Shown: positions 42,452 through 54,141, counted from the stretch's first letter. The stretch is DNA of 64,000 nucleotides from Amanita rubescens (GCA_015039365.1 WION01000174.1:46982-110981), one strand, 5' to 3'. Notes: generated from the sequence alone by a model not told the origin. Translations and numbers: made by a program.

Positions 42452-43364
42452 GGCTTATGAATTGGACTGTAATATGCGAGAAGTCAAGCTAATGAGAGTC
42501 GTTGGTGAAATCAGTTGCTATGGAGAGCTCAACTTACTGTCCCGCACTGATAGATGGATAGAGTTGGATAGATACAAAGCTAGGCTGCAAGACATGAGGG
42601 AAGTATGACCTAAAGTGAGAGGGAAACTCACTGTCCAGCACCGAGCTTGTGGTTAACGACAGGGGGAGTGACGGGAAAAACGCCCTTAACGGAGTATTTA
42701 AATATGCCTCAAACCGTGGTTGTTTTGTTTTCTACATATAAAGACATTTTGTTGGCTATGCTGTGACATTCCTACCAACGAGCTCCGCTAGGCGGGCTTC
42801 AAGGACATCAAAAAGGGGGAAATATGATCATTTAGTACGTGAAATTCCTGACCAGAAACATACCTGGGGTTGTACATCAGTCTCCGGCTTTCCATAAGAC
42901 CTGTATATGCTCCTTACCAACACTTTTGTATAAAATAAATTCAAATGCATTCAGTTGTACGCTGTGGATCGCTCTGCCGGTGTCGGGATGTGGAAAAATA
43001 GGTTTCGTAGTCACATCAGTCACGTCCTTGATTAAGATTTGCCAGTAGCGTTGTTGCGATCTGATTTAATCGACCCCAATGGTGGCGGAGCGATCGTAAG
43101 CCATTGTCATTACCTGACAGAAGAAAAGTTGGCCATTTGACTTTGCCAGTGTTTGATAATTAGGATGTCCGCAGGAAGGCAAACCCAGCGTCAGGGCATG
43201 GATCAGCAACCGCTGTGAATTTCCTGTTGATGTCCCAGTCTACTAGTCGAGTTTAATTTCCATCTGGTTTTGAACATGAGGATTTCCGTACTTGATTGGC
43301 ATACAAGGAAAACCTATGTACGACATCCTACCCCAACATGTCCAGCCTCTATTGCTTCTCCACA
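42452..43364. promoter_or_regulatory. Upstream flank of DELD gene 1 (minus strand), duplicated with gene 2's flank
   Basis: 42480-42770 aligns with 44090-44345 upstream of DELD gene 2: shared GAGAGTCGTTGGTGA, ACTCACTGTCCAGCACC, AGCTTGTG and a TATTTAA box (42698 and 44299). Conservation beyond the coding part suggests duplication of a whole gene with its promoter. The rest, to about 43260, has no recognised content. 43265-43364 is the conserved 3' flank of gene 2 (ACAAGGAAAACC, TGTCCAGCCTCTATTGC). Confidence 0.5.
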
Positions 43365-44058
43365 TTAATCCAACTCATCCAAATCTCGGGCTTCCAATTC
43401 ATCATCGAAGAATTCCCTTGCCTCGAGATCGTCTTCAAGATCACGGGCCTCCAACTCGTCATCAAAGTCCCGGGCCTCGAGCTCGTCGTCAAAGTCACGG
43501 GCTTCGAGTTCTTCATCAAAATAGCGGGCCTCGAGCTCATCGTCAAAATAGCGGGCTTCGAGCTCGTCGTCAAAGTCACGGGCTTCGAGTTCTTCATCAA
43601 AATAGCGGGCCTCGAGCTCATCGTCAAAATAGCGGGCTTCGAGCTCGTCGTCAAAGTCCCGAGTCTCGACTTCCAATCTATCTTCAAAAGACCTGGTTAC
43701 CAGGTCTTGGTAGAGGTCCCGGGTTGCCAACCGATCCCTGCGCCAAAGGTGTGACAAGACTTTCCAACCAATATCTAAAGCAGTTCCTGCGAATTCTTTG
43801 AAATGAAACTTGGGTTCACGAGCAACGAGCTGCTGTTCTTCTACTCTATATAAGATATTAGTGAATGTAGTCGCTACGGGGGAAAAAAAGGTAGGCATAC
43901 TCGATGTCACGCGGTGCAAGACTGGAAATGTTGAAAGCTGACGGCTGCTTGGAAGCTGACGGTTGCGCGATATCAAGACTGGCAATGTCAAAAATAACAG
44001 GCTGCGCAAGGATTGGGGCAGCGATTATTGCTACAGCTAGAAAGGCGGCGGTCTTCAT
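43365..44058 (-). CDS. Small secreted DELD-type protein 2 with 9-residue tandem repeats (effector candidate)
   Basis: Two exons, 44058-43901 and 43845-43365 (intron GTATGCC...TATAG), 639 bases, 212 residues. A signal peptide (MKTAAFLAVAIIAAPILA) is followed by a short linker containing SLAPRDIE, a conserved-looking helix (FKEFAGTALDIGWKVLSHLW), then about ten 9-residue units of the form R[DY]F[DE][DE]ELEA, and the C-terminus ARDLDELD. Each unit resembles the tail itself, so the repeat seems to have grown from the end motif. Arg before Asp or Tyr in every unit could be a monobasic processing site, which is speculative. A paralogue lies 0.9 kb away in the same orientation. No cysteines occur in the mature part. 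Confidence 0.75.
43386..43669 (-). repeat. 27 bp coding tandem repeat with a perfect 81 bp tandem duplication
   Basis: About ten units of 27 bases, for example GCCTCGAGCTCATCGTCAAA with variants, encode the 9-residue repeats of DELD protein 2. A three-unit block of 81 bases is present twice without a mismatch (43477-43557 and 43558-43638), and a third copy starts at 43639. As 27 is a multiple of three, all frames stay open, which explains the long plus-strand frames here. Confidence 0.9.
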
Positions 44059-45148
44059 GGCTTATGAGTTGATGATATATGTGAGAAGTAAATCTACGAG
44101 AGTCGTTGGTGATGCTCAATCGGTTGCGGTGGGAAAGCTCGACTCACTGTCCTGCAACTGTAGAAAAGAGTTGGAAGTAAAGCTAGGCTGCGAGATATGA
44201 GAAACAGCAGTATATATAATGGGGGGAACTCACTGTCCAGCACCAAGCTTGTGATAACGAAGGGGGGAGTGAGGGGACAAATCGTCCACAGCGGGGGTAT
44301 TTAAGGCGGCGTGTACCCTAACTGCCAACGCATATAAGGAAATATTTGTATTAGCTATGCCAGCGCGGAGCTAAGATTAGTTGGGAGTGCATGGACATTG
44401 GTCGAATGAAACGCTCGCGGGGTACGAATATCCCACTGCCCTGTACATCTCCTGCATGTCTTTCCTGTGCGCATTTTGATACCGATCTCGGCACTCGGCA
44501 AGATCCTGCAAGCGGCGAATCCTTTCACTTGGTTTATGTAATGTCCTTGGGAACGGGCGGCCGCTATTCTAGAGTGACATGCATCGTGGTAGCAACGTAC
44601 ACTGCATATGGATCATTAGACAATAAGCGACAAGTAAGTACATCCGTTCTGAATTTCACCAGTGATTAACCCCCACCCCATTGCTCAGTAAACGCACGAT
44701 ACAAATTCATCATGTTCTTAACCGTTTCCAGGATGTTGACACAACTTCTGCTGCCGTCGCAGTCCCGTAAAGGCATCTATTGATATAATGTACCAACGTG
44801 ATCGTTTCCATTCCCGTGGGTCACCGGGGGCGGTGACAGGCCGCATTAACGCAGACGTGAAACCTGTGCTAGTTAAATTATTCCTAGGCGACAAACTCTG
44901 CGTTCCTCAAGATCTGGGGACTTATGTGCATGGCAAGTGACAAGAATGATATGTGGCTCGGACAATCTTTCAGATGTATACCGTTTATTGGTCTATTGAA
45001 AGTATACTAAATTTCGAAGATCTACGGCATTCTGTCGCCACGTGAAACGCACAGAACCCTCGACTTACGTACCAAGTCATCTCGCGTGCTAGGCTAGGCC
45101 CAGTGCAAGTGCATACAATATATTTATGTAAACGATACCATCTTATCT
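44059..45148. promoter_or_regulatory. Upstream flank of DELD gene 2, then empty intergenic DNA
   Basis: 44090-44345 is the duplicated promoter-like flank, with a TATTTAA box at about 44299 on the plus strand (reads TTAAATA towards the gene). 44350-45148 has only weak frames. A palindromic CCCGTGGGTCACCGGGGGCGG stretch lies near 44815 but is not interpreted. Confidence 0.4.
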
Positions 45149-46463
45149 ATGGCGCAAATTCGCGGTCAGATTAAGCAATTCACTTTTTCGGATAGGGTAT
45201 CTGAAGTACACTTGATTCTAGAATCCAGAATTGTATTGAACACCATCCAACTCTCATGTAGTTACACTTGCAACCAATCAGATCGTTCTATTATATCTGT
45301 GACCATGGTCACGGACTTTTCCACAGCCTCGTTCCCTCGATACTTATGTTGTAAGTATTCACCAACATCATCCAATATTTTCTTGACATATTTTATCAAA
45401 AGGTATCTACCAAATCTCGACATCTGGGGAAGTATCTTCGATGATTTGTCTCCGGTGGATGTGATCCACTTTGGTCAGATAAATAAAACGGCTCGCATTG
45501 CTGTGACCAATTATAGCCAGCTCAATTTCGACATTAATCGGATACTTTTGCCGTACTTCTCCGAAGAGGATATCAAGTCGTTCCGATTGCTACAGCTCAT
45601 TACGGGTGCAGTCATCTCGGGATCTACGGTGGTGCAATTTTTTGACCGTACCACGTATCCCGGATCCGATCTCGATATCTATGTCGAGCGTCAGTATTGC
45701 CGTGATGTCGCGTATTGGTTGATGAGCAGAGGGTACGAGTATAAACCTATGAAGCCAGATCAGCCAAAGTCGTTTGTCGAGGCCTTTAAATCATGGACTG
45801 GGAACGAGATATTTTCGTTATTCCTACAAGATGCAGCTGCATATACTGGCCACGGTGGTGTGGACAACATCTTTGACTTTTTCAAATCTGGATCAGAGCG
45901 GAAGATTCAGCTCATATCTGTCAAGGCTTGCCCGATAGCGGTTATCCTAAATTTCCATTCATGTATGTTTAACTTCACTTGTGATATTAAAAAAAGGCTA
46001 ATCAATGGGAGCGTGCGTGATGAATGTTATAACCCATAACGCGGCGTATTCCCTCTATCCGTTCGCCACGTTCCATGAGCGCCGCTCTTTGGTTTGCGGA
46101 ACTCCGGGGACGACACGAGAACAAGCGCGTGATAAATACCGAGACCGTGGATGGATCATGGAGGAACGCATCAATATATATGAATTGAGGGACAAGCGAT
46201 CGGATTTTAGCATCGGAAGACGCTGGGTGGGGGATGGACGATGTTGGAAGATACCCCTTAGGCCTCTGCTTTGCCTGAATCCACGAGGAGAAGGAGTTGT
46301 ACGGGATCGCATCACATCCAATTCGTGGAGGATTGGATACTTTCCGCGAAAGAATAAAATGGGGTTTTTGTATCCTGAATCGCCTCGGTTACGCTTTCAC
46401 TACGTGTGCGCGGATGAGGAGGTGCATGAGGTATTCCGAACAGTGGTGGCAATGGACACGTAG
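45149..46463 (+). CDS. F-box-like protein with nucleotidyltransferase-fold motif
   Basis: Exons 45149-45962 and 46012-46463 (intron GTATGT...GGGAG), 421 residues from the first ATG. The start is uncertain: an intron at 45351-45402 (GTAAGT...AAAAG) would move it to near 45346. Residues around LDIWGSIFDDLSPVDVIHFGQINKTAR resemble an F-box. Further on, ISGSTVVQFFDRTTYPGSDLDIYV has the GS...DxD pattern of Pol beta-type nucleotidyltransferases. The C-terminal exon has the conserved-looking THNAAYSLYPFATFHERRSL. I recall this combination from many Agaricomycete hypothetical proteins. Function unknown; the Gly-Ser and two Asp would be consistent with an active transferase. Confidence 0.6.
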
Positions 46464-46872
46464 GTGTTGTGACTGATTCCAAAACTCGGCTGATGGAGAT
46501 CTGCAGTGAGGATGATGATGAGGTGAATGAGCAACTTAAGATTAGATTTGGAGACGGAGTGTGATTGGTGGAATGAAGTGGTGACTGAAAGGGGAAAGGT
46601 TCGAAATCAGGCACGGCCCTGTGGGATTCTTGCGTTGTGTTTTTTTTTTCGTTTGCTCGACGCGCAGAACACGAGGCAGGTCGTGCCGTTTATCACTCCG
46701 AACACGAGGCTGCTGCTTATACGCCTGCTTGCGCTACCCCTAAAGCCATCCCCTGCTCTAGCGCTCCCTACGCGTGTCCTGGACTGTGTCTGCTCCTTTA
46801 TGCAGCTGGCCTCTCGCTGTTCCCACTAAAAGAAAAAAAACAGCTTCATTATCCTATAAACTATACTATTCT
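46464..46872. other. Intergenic region, promoter of the membrane-protein gene
   Basis: No gene recognised. A short T run (46641-46649) and AT-rich sequence just before 46873 are the only features. Confidence 0.4.
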
Positions 46873-49800
46873 ATGTTCTCCTATTTCCGGAAATCACGAC
46901 AACACTCCCCAGAGCAGCCTGCTGCTCCAGGTGACGAGACCGTTGATGCTGACGACGCCTCCAACAATGTTGCTAGCCCGAACAACAGCCATAATAACAG
47001 CACGAACAAGGATGGCAACCCCTCCGCTAGCTCCCCTTCTAACCCATCGCAATCACCAAGAGCAGTCCACGACGGCAACTCTCCATCTCCCCATCCGCGC
47101 ATGTCTAGAGAATCCGAAGGTTATCCGTCTTGGTTACCCAAGCGTCCCCCGCCTCCGCCCCCAGGATCAACATTCCAATCGTCGATGGGGTTACCGGACT
47201 TTGAACAAGAGTTCGGTATCATTCGCAACCGTGAATTGCGCGACGCAGACCTAACCGACACCGGTGCGGAGGGTTCGTCTTCCGTACCTTTCTTTGGTGG
47301 TCGAAAACCCACGCCACGTTCTGTCCGGATCGTCAGTCTCCAGGATTCGCTCAGTGGCGGAGGCGCCGTTGATGGAGGGAAACGCATTCCCTCAGGTCAA
47401 TCACACAGGCACATTTACCCAGATGACTTTGCCACACCTTCCGGACATGCAGGTGTCCTCCCCGAAATGGGAGTGTTGACCAGAGCAGGAGGTGCAGGGA
47501 TATCAGCAGCGGCGCAGACCGCTGCGTCCTCCAACTCTCCTCATCCGAGGTTTAACGCGCGCGGACTCCATCTCCAGATCTTCCGATCACCGTCAAAACT
47601 TGCGCGTATCTATTTTTATCTCTATCCGCTACTGGTCTTTGCAAATGTTCCCCTTCAAACGTTTTTTGACTTGAATGCCGTATATATTTTTGTGCAGTGA
47701 GTTATTCAGCCTTTCAAGTTTCTGTAGTCATGGTTGGCTAACTTTTGGTAGGGTCTCTAAATATCCTAATCCCGTGGCCCCTGGTGTTCCTGGATCAGGT
47801 CGGAACTGGGCTCTCGGCGCAGCTGCCTACATCGCATGTTGGCTCGTATGGATATTAATTATTACTCTTCTGTATGAAATCATCTACTCCTTCGTCCGTC
47901 GGTGGCGTGTCAGTAAGTGGTCGTACCTTAATTTTACCTTAAGTCCCTGACAACGTCGACAGAACGTCCTGCTATCATGCCCTTGTATCTCTCATCATCC
48001 GGGTTCAACTTGGTCTGCATGTCCTCTTACACCAATTTCTGTTTCATGCAACACCTTCGCATTGGTGCATTTACGAGCAAACGAGGAAGCCTTCGTGATG
48101 GCCTAGCAGAAACATTCTTCTTTTACTCTCAAAACTTGCCTACGGTGCTACTGTTACTGCCTCGCGCGGCTCTATCAATGTCATTACTGTTCTCGTACGG
48201 TAGCCCGCTTCCCGCTATTCTGCTGGACAACACGAATATCCCGATGCTGAGGGACCCGACGTTCTTTGATCGGAACAGTTCTTTGTCTGGTTATGCAAAG
48301 GGCGTACTTATTACTAACGGCGCTTGGACGGCTTGGCGTATATTGGTACTGCTGTGCAGCTGGTAAATCTCAAAATTTCAATTGCGATGGAAGTATTCTG
48401 ACGCCTTCTGCAGGATAGGTCTGTGGTTCCTTAGTGGACAAGGCTGTGCCGGGTTGTGCGGGCCACGACATCGATGGGAAGAGGACGAAAATGTGAAGAA
48501 GCGGTACAGCTATCTCTATGGTGATGCTGGTTCTGAAGACTTGGGGTCAACTCTTGCTTGGTCTTGGCGCCAATGTACGCGGATGAGGATCCTGGATGCC
48601 TACGAGTTTTGTTTGACGATAGACAGACCGGCGACATGGATCGAGAAAAAGGGTGGAAACGTGGAGGAAGATGGTGTCGCGCAGGTCATGGCTGCAATTG
48701 GTTTCCCTTCTGCCCCCCAGCCTGCACGGCGCAGTGTTCTTTCTGGGGACTTGTTTGAAGATCCCAAAGACCCTGTCACTTCGGACAGCGGCTTGCCAAA
48801 AGTTATGAAGAGGTCATCTAAGGAGAGGCAGCAGCTCGCTGAGCCATATCCTTTCACAATGAGTGGAGCGCAGATTTCGTCCGCTGATAGGATGGTACCA
48901 TTCCCTGATTCGGCTTCCGATAAAGATAATCGGAGCCCAAGCAGTGCGGCGACGAGTGGATCGACGGATGATGTGGAGGCTACGGAAAATCCTAGTTCGC
49001 CATCTGACAAGCCAAGAGAGTCTGGATCGCTTTCGAGCTTTGGCCAGCCTGTCTCTTCGAGGTACCCATTCCAGTTCAGGCAGCCTCCCGGTGGAAATGC
49101 CAGAGCTCCTCTACGTGCTAGAACCGAGTCTGAGCCCGCCACAGCTGGAACTTCCGGTTCTACTGATGACGCAGCAGGCGACACTACGGATTCCGGGGTG
49201 GCGCGTTCTGACCACGATACCAGTTCACAAGCGCGTAGCCAACCCACCAGCAGCTCAGACGAGAGCGGCAGGAGCAGCATACCTATGCCACCACGACATC
49301 CTCAGCAAGCCGAAGGACGGAGTAGAACGCGGAGGCGACCTGACACTGCACCTCCCATTACACCTGCTACTTCTTCAACTATCGTGCATCCAGTTCTATT
49401 CCCCCGAGCCCAAGGGTCTATACCGATCATGATGCCTGCCTATGACGACCAGGGGCACCATGTGGTGGACGATAACCAGTCAATAGCGTCCTCTCACTCC
49501 GAAGATGATAGCATAGGCCTACTGTCGCCTGTGCCTGCTCATTCTGCACGAAGTCCTCGAACCTCCTTTATCGCAAACGTGATTGGCGGCGTTCGTGGAA
49601 GTACTCCTGGTTCACGGACCCAATCCCAGTCCAGTGCATCGTCTTCTGACGTATCATCCGGTCATCCACTCTCGTCGGCACGGTCGTTCCATTCCTCTTT
49701 CGGAAGTGCGAACGTAAGCGTGGTAGGGGCTGGCGTAGGCAGATCACGATCGCCCTCTAGGCCACGGGCAAGCTTGCCAAGAACAAGGACGTCTTCTACA

Positions 49801-50562
49801 TCTGCATATGTACGCTCACGCGCACATTCACTGATGCAAGGGATTGGGGCAGCATCACACTCATCTATTGAACTCGTGCAGAACGTGATCAATCGCTCGA
49901 GGACGAACTCTATGATGGCTAGGTTAGACGAAGGTGAACACGAACAGGAAGGAAGTATTGTGGGGGACACTATCAGATTGCCTCAAAGTCCCCTTCGTCA
50001 TCACACGAGTGATGATAATGACGAACCAGATGTTCACGACAACGAAGTTGACGATCGTCTTGAATATGACGCACGAATTTCGGGATTATACGATGCGCAG
50101 CAACAACATGCAGATATTTCCTATTATTCGGATGGTCGCACCCATTCTAGGAGCGGAAGTGGAAGTACGAGTGCGATGAGCAGTAGCAACGAGAATTACA
50201 CGTTTGGGCAACCGTTTCCTCATCGAACGCGGTTGCAGCAAGTTGGAGAGGGTCCAACAGTGGAGGAAGAAGGAGAACAGGAGGACGAACAAACACCAGC
50301 GGCTGGACAACGATCGCGGGCATCTTCTGGGTTGGGCGAAACCCATCGAGTGACACCTGATAATTCATCATCATCTTCGCGCTCTAGATCTTCTCGGCGC
50401 CCGACTCCGTCAACCCGGCCTGTCCCCGCTGCCTTGTCCCCAATGCGACCTCGGACGTACCGCACGGCCGCGACAGCAGCTGGCGGAGTCCCTTCGTCCA
50501 GTAGCCAACCCGACATGCGCGGCACGGCGGCGGCGGAAGGATCAACGACCAGATCGCGCTAA
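46873..50562 (+). CDS. Large multi-pass membrane protein with disordered ends
   Basis: Four exons: 46873-47696, 47752-47912, 47963-48362, 48414-50562; 3534 bases, 1177 residues. The N-terminal 230 residues are disordered (polyproline KRPPPPPPGS). Then come at least four hydrophobic segments: IYFYLYPLLVFANVPL, AAAYIACWLVWILIITLLYEII, NLPTVLLLLPRAALSMSLLF and AWRILVLLCSWIGLWFL, with a conserved-looking loop between them (SQNLPT, NTNIPMLRDPTFFDRN). The C-terminal 650 residues are Ser-rich and disordered with many potential phosphorylation sites. I recognise no named family; the membrane core resembles fungal-specific conserved hypothetical proteins. Probably an endomembrane or plasma-membrane protein. 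Confidence 0.8.
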
Positions 50563-50980
50563 CCTAAATGAAGTTATGTTTCTTTTTCTGCATTTCGTCG
50601 GCAAGTGGCTTCGTCAGGAAGTTTAACCAACCGGCAAAGCAATCTCGGTTTGATTTACGCGTTGCAAGGTTTTTCACGATGATTTATACTGAACTTCACA
50701 CTACAATAGACGGCATTATCATTTGTTTTGTTTTTTTTATTACGGGCCTTAGTTTTCTTGCATCTGTTCTTGCACATACTTCCACGCGCTACCTCCGTAC
50801 CTTTAATCACATTCAGTGTAGAACGCGTCAACAATCTTGTAACATGTCATTTACGCAGTGGTCATTTGAATATCAACGTTTTTTTTTGCTAGTAGACGGC
50901 GTTCAGCCTAATAAATAAGTGGATTATCGTTTGATATATACACAAGTCCCTGCTATACCACACACTTTGACCAGTGTCAA
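50563..50980. terminator. Shared 3' region between convergent genes
   Basis: The membrane-protein gene (plus) and the AlkB-like gene (minus) converge here with 418 bases between stop codons. T runs such as TTTGTTTTGTTTTTTTTATT near 50725-50744 may belong to the 3' end of the former. No gene seen. Confidence 0.4.
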
Positions 50981-52005
50981 TTATTGGGGGTTGAAATGAA
51001 GGACATCGTAACCCATCCCATAACTCGCATCCCAGTCGAAATCGCTTCGTTGGTTTTCTTCACCGAAAGCCTGAATCAGCTTCTCTGCCTCCGTCGTCCC
51101 AATGATAACCGGTTTTGCCTCTTCTCTTGTTTTCCCTGTGGCGCCCTGACCGTAAATCATCTTGCCATCCTCCGTCAAGAATGTGCCAATCAAGCGGAAC
51201 GTCAAGCTGATTCTTTCCCCATTGTTGAACTGCTCGGCCTCAGACTTGGTCTGAAACGGTCGGTTGTCATGGTTAATTGCGTGGAGCCACTCCGCATTTG
51301 TTCTGGGGCCCATAACGAACATGGAGTTGTGAGGGAGCGGGACGCGTTGGGCGTTTCGCGGCGCCGCGGATTCGCCGAGCTTCTCTTGCTCCTGGCGCAG
51401 TCTATCCCTTTTTGTTCGTAGAGTCATAACGCGTTGCGCGCCGATGCTGACATTGACGATGTTCGTCCCGCGGACTACATCGATCGTCTTATCAGAATGC
51501 TCAGAAATGTAGTCCTTTCCCGAGCGATAGTGCTGGATAAGAACGTGATTGACGGGATGCTTGAGAATCTGTGAATGCAGAAATAAGTCAAAGAAAGGCG
51601 CAGATTCCAAGTTTAGCACTAACATCCTGGACAGCCTTGCGAATCAGTGAGACTGTTGGAGAGAATGGCAATAGAGGAGGTGATTCATCCGCAGGATGTC
51701 TGTAGATTGGGTAACTAAATGGAGAATGAGCATCGCTGGAAGAGTGGATGGTGAGTAGCTTACCAGCCATCGTTTGCGACCTCGCCTTCAACGGCCACAA
51801 GTCGTGGAACCTCCCCACCACGATGGAACATTGTACTCCATTTCACCTCTTCTTTCAATCTCTCAAAGGCTACATCCGACAAGTCCGGCGATAGAACATC
51901 CGCGACGAGATGCGAATCTCCCGCGCCTAGTATATCACCTACTCCGAGCTCTGGAGGTTTTTTGTTGGCTTTGACTTTAGCGTTGGCGGTATGCTCGGTA
52001 GACAT
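50981..52005 (-). CDS. AlkB-family 2-oxoglutarate/Fe(II) dioxygenase
   Basis: Three exons: 52005-51764, 51714-51624, 51568-50981; 921 bases, 306 residues. AlkB enzymes remove methyl groups from damaged bases (or from RNA or protein) by oxidation. The iron ligands are visible as H-x-D in YISEHSDKTIDV and the distal His in WLHAINHDNR, and the 2-oxoglutarate-binding Arg pair in NNGERISLTFRLIGTF. The substrate-side NHVLIQHYRSGKDYI also fits the ALKBH2/3 group, where HYxxGxDxIxxHSD is usual. The C-terminus is extended by about 50 residues (EKLIQAFGEENQRSDFDWD). No targeting signal seen; nuclear or cytosolic. Exact substrate cannot be told. Confidence 0.88.
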
Positions 52006-53506
52006 TGAAATCGGCTAATCATTCTGGTCACGCAGCCCCTATTGTTGCTGTTTGTTGTTGACACCATGATGACCTTCACTTTTGTACGGAGATCCATATT
52101 CAAAGTAACAATATTTTTGAGCAAGTGGATTGAGGTTGTCATATCTTGTAGGCGGGAGGTTTAGGGGACCACCATTTCAGCTTAAGTCGCCAACTTTTAC
52201 TACCTCGATGACCAGATACAATGCCGCTGCTATCGCTGAGGAATGATCTGGCTATCACAACCACACGTCGCAGATCACGTCAAATCTATCCATTGACATA
52301 TAACCATGCGTAATCTACTGGGCAGGTGTACACGTGAACCGCAGATGGAGGTACCATAATCGCGGGAAGAAAATGAACGCCATGAGATGCACTTTCCTTT
52401 CGCATGCCCTTTCTCGTGGCAGGAATAACTGGACCCAATGTGCAAAAATATGGCAGGATTATCAAGGCCCCTATCCAAAATTGTCATGGTCCTACACGGT
52501 TTATCTGATAATCTGCGAGGGTGCACTATCGGATAGGTAAAATAGCGGAAGGCCATTTGGGACAGAAGCACCTCGGTTATTTCACTCCTGACAGGAGATC
52601 AATGGTACCTGCTGTATTTTCCAGACATTGATGAGGCCATACAATGAACCATATATAAACCTTTAAGTTCTTACCCATGCACAAACTAGGGCAGTTTGTT
52701 ACCAGGACAATTCAAAAAGGTGAGACAGATGAACGGTTACTGATACAGTCATGCTGATAATGCACTGACGAGATTGCAAACCTCGCTCGTCCGATCTTAT
52801 TTTCCTTTCGATAGCATGGTTTTCGGATGCCACGATCCATGGAGCGGAACAACACCAGCACTAAGGCGGTCGTATCTGGAATTATTTGAAATGTCAGGAC
52901 GATTGACTGCGTCATCTAGGAGCAAAGCCAACGCAGCGGAAATCTAGCCATTCCAGAAACCTGGAAAACGTAACAGTTAACGTTATTGGAAACAATTCCA
53001 TTTGGCCATGGGCCACAAGTCCGAATATCGGCGACGGTTATGAAATTGCTCGGAACCTGCTTACACAAAAAGAACCCTGTTAGACGTTAGTCAGTTTGCT
53101 GGCGGTCTTGTGCCTCAAAGTTTGGGGTGCATGCCGAATGGCAATAAGACTATGCGACGTATCCTTTTCCAGCCTAGATCCCTGGTTTGTAAGCGCTTCT
53201 CTGGGCAATCGTGTTGGCCAGAGATGAGCGCTTGAGCAAGTCACTGGGTTAGTTCATCGAAAACGCCATACTTAGTGTGAGAAGCGTGTAAGCTTCACCC
53301 AAAAACCTAAAGTACTCCATGCACCACATGACCTCGTGTCATGTGGCTCGTCCAAGTCGAGCCAAAACCCTGGAAGAAGTTTACACGCCAGCACAACTGA
53401 AGGACATTAGGAAGGAAGAGAAGGACGCGTAAACTTAGGATAATAATCTCATGCAAACCAGAGATGCGATTAGAGGGGATCGAAACATAAGAGTAGAATA
53501 TCAAAA
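52006..53506. other. 1.5 kb intergenic region without recognised content
   Basis: Upstream of the AlkB-like gene and downstream of SUMO (both minus strand). Only short frames with random composition. A possible TATATAAA box occurs at 52653. No repeat or RNA gene recognised. Confidence 0.4.
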
Positions 53507-54141
53507 TTACGGATGTGTATCACAACCGCCAACCTCTGTTCAGAATGTTTGAGCGTATTTTATCAGACATGAAAGTCGAACTCACGCTCAACCATGACAT
53601 CTATGGTGTCTAACGTACGGACTCAGTACCGCAGAACTTTGGCGTTTATGTGGACTTACCCCCATCGTCCATTTCAAGCGTTGCTGGCGTGTCATCATCT
53701 TGTATCCGGGCACCGTCGTACAGAAATCTGAGAGATGACACGAGTTAGACAAGGAGGTAAAAAGGGTTAAAAAGAGGAGTAAATGTAGTCCAGCATTTTG
53801 CCTCGTCTACACACGGAAACGTCCCGCAACACGAAAGAAAAAAGTACATACCGAATACTACCAACATCCTTTCCAACCTTGTTCGCGTATGCCGCCTGCA
53901 ATTTACTCAACTTTGTGCTGCGTTTGATTTTGAAGTACACTTCGTCCCCTGTCGAGCTCACCACCTTTACATTGCCGCCACGCAAGTGAATAAAAACAAG
54001 CACGAGAAGGAATAAAAACGTCAATGTCATTCGCCAGCGATGAACATGATAAGAAACATTTCCCACCTTAATATTAATCGGGGCATTTTCCTCCTGTTTC
54101 ACCTCACTCTGAGTATCCTGAAGTTCCTCGGGCTGGGACAT
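53507..54141 (-). CDS. SMT3: SUMO (small ubiquitin-like modifier) precursor
   Basis: Five small exons: 54141-54067, 53964-53852, 53727-53660, 53609-53586 (only 24 bases) and 53535-53507; 309 bases, 102 residues. The exons line up with SUMO: MSQPEELQDTQSEVKQE tail, NAPINIKV, STGDEVYFKIKRSTKLSKL, AYANKVGKDVGSIRFLYDG, ARIQDDDTPATLEMDDGD, TIDVMVEQVGG. The Gly-Gly at residues 96-97 is followed by CDTHP, which a Ulp-type protease must cut off before conjugation. It acts as a covalent modifier in the nucleus via the E1 Aos1-Uba2 and the E2 Ubc9. The gene is easily missed because no single exon exceeds 113 bases. Confidence 0.92.

Noticed and set aside
43386..43669. CRISPR-like array
   Set aside because: Units are head-to-tail without spacers, are coding, and the genome is eukaryotic.
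43292..43801. Long plus-strand frames across the DELD gene 2 repeat
   Set aside because: The 27 bp repeat keeps every frame open; the minus-strand product has a signal peptide, a proper intron and the DELD tail.
46540..46625. tRNA-like T-loop sequence GGTTCGAAATC
   Set aside because: No matching A box, acceptor stem or anticodon arm could be folded around it.
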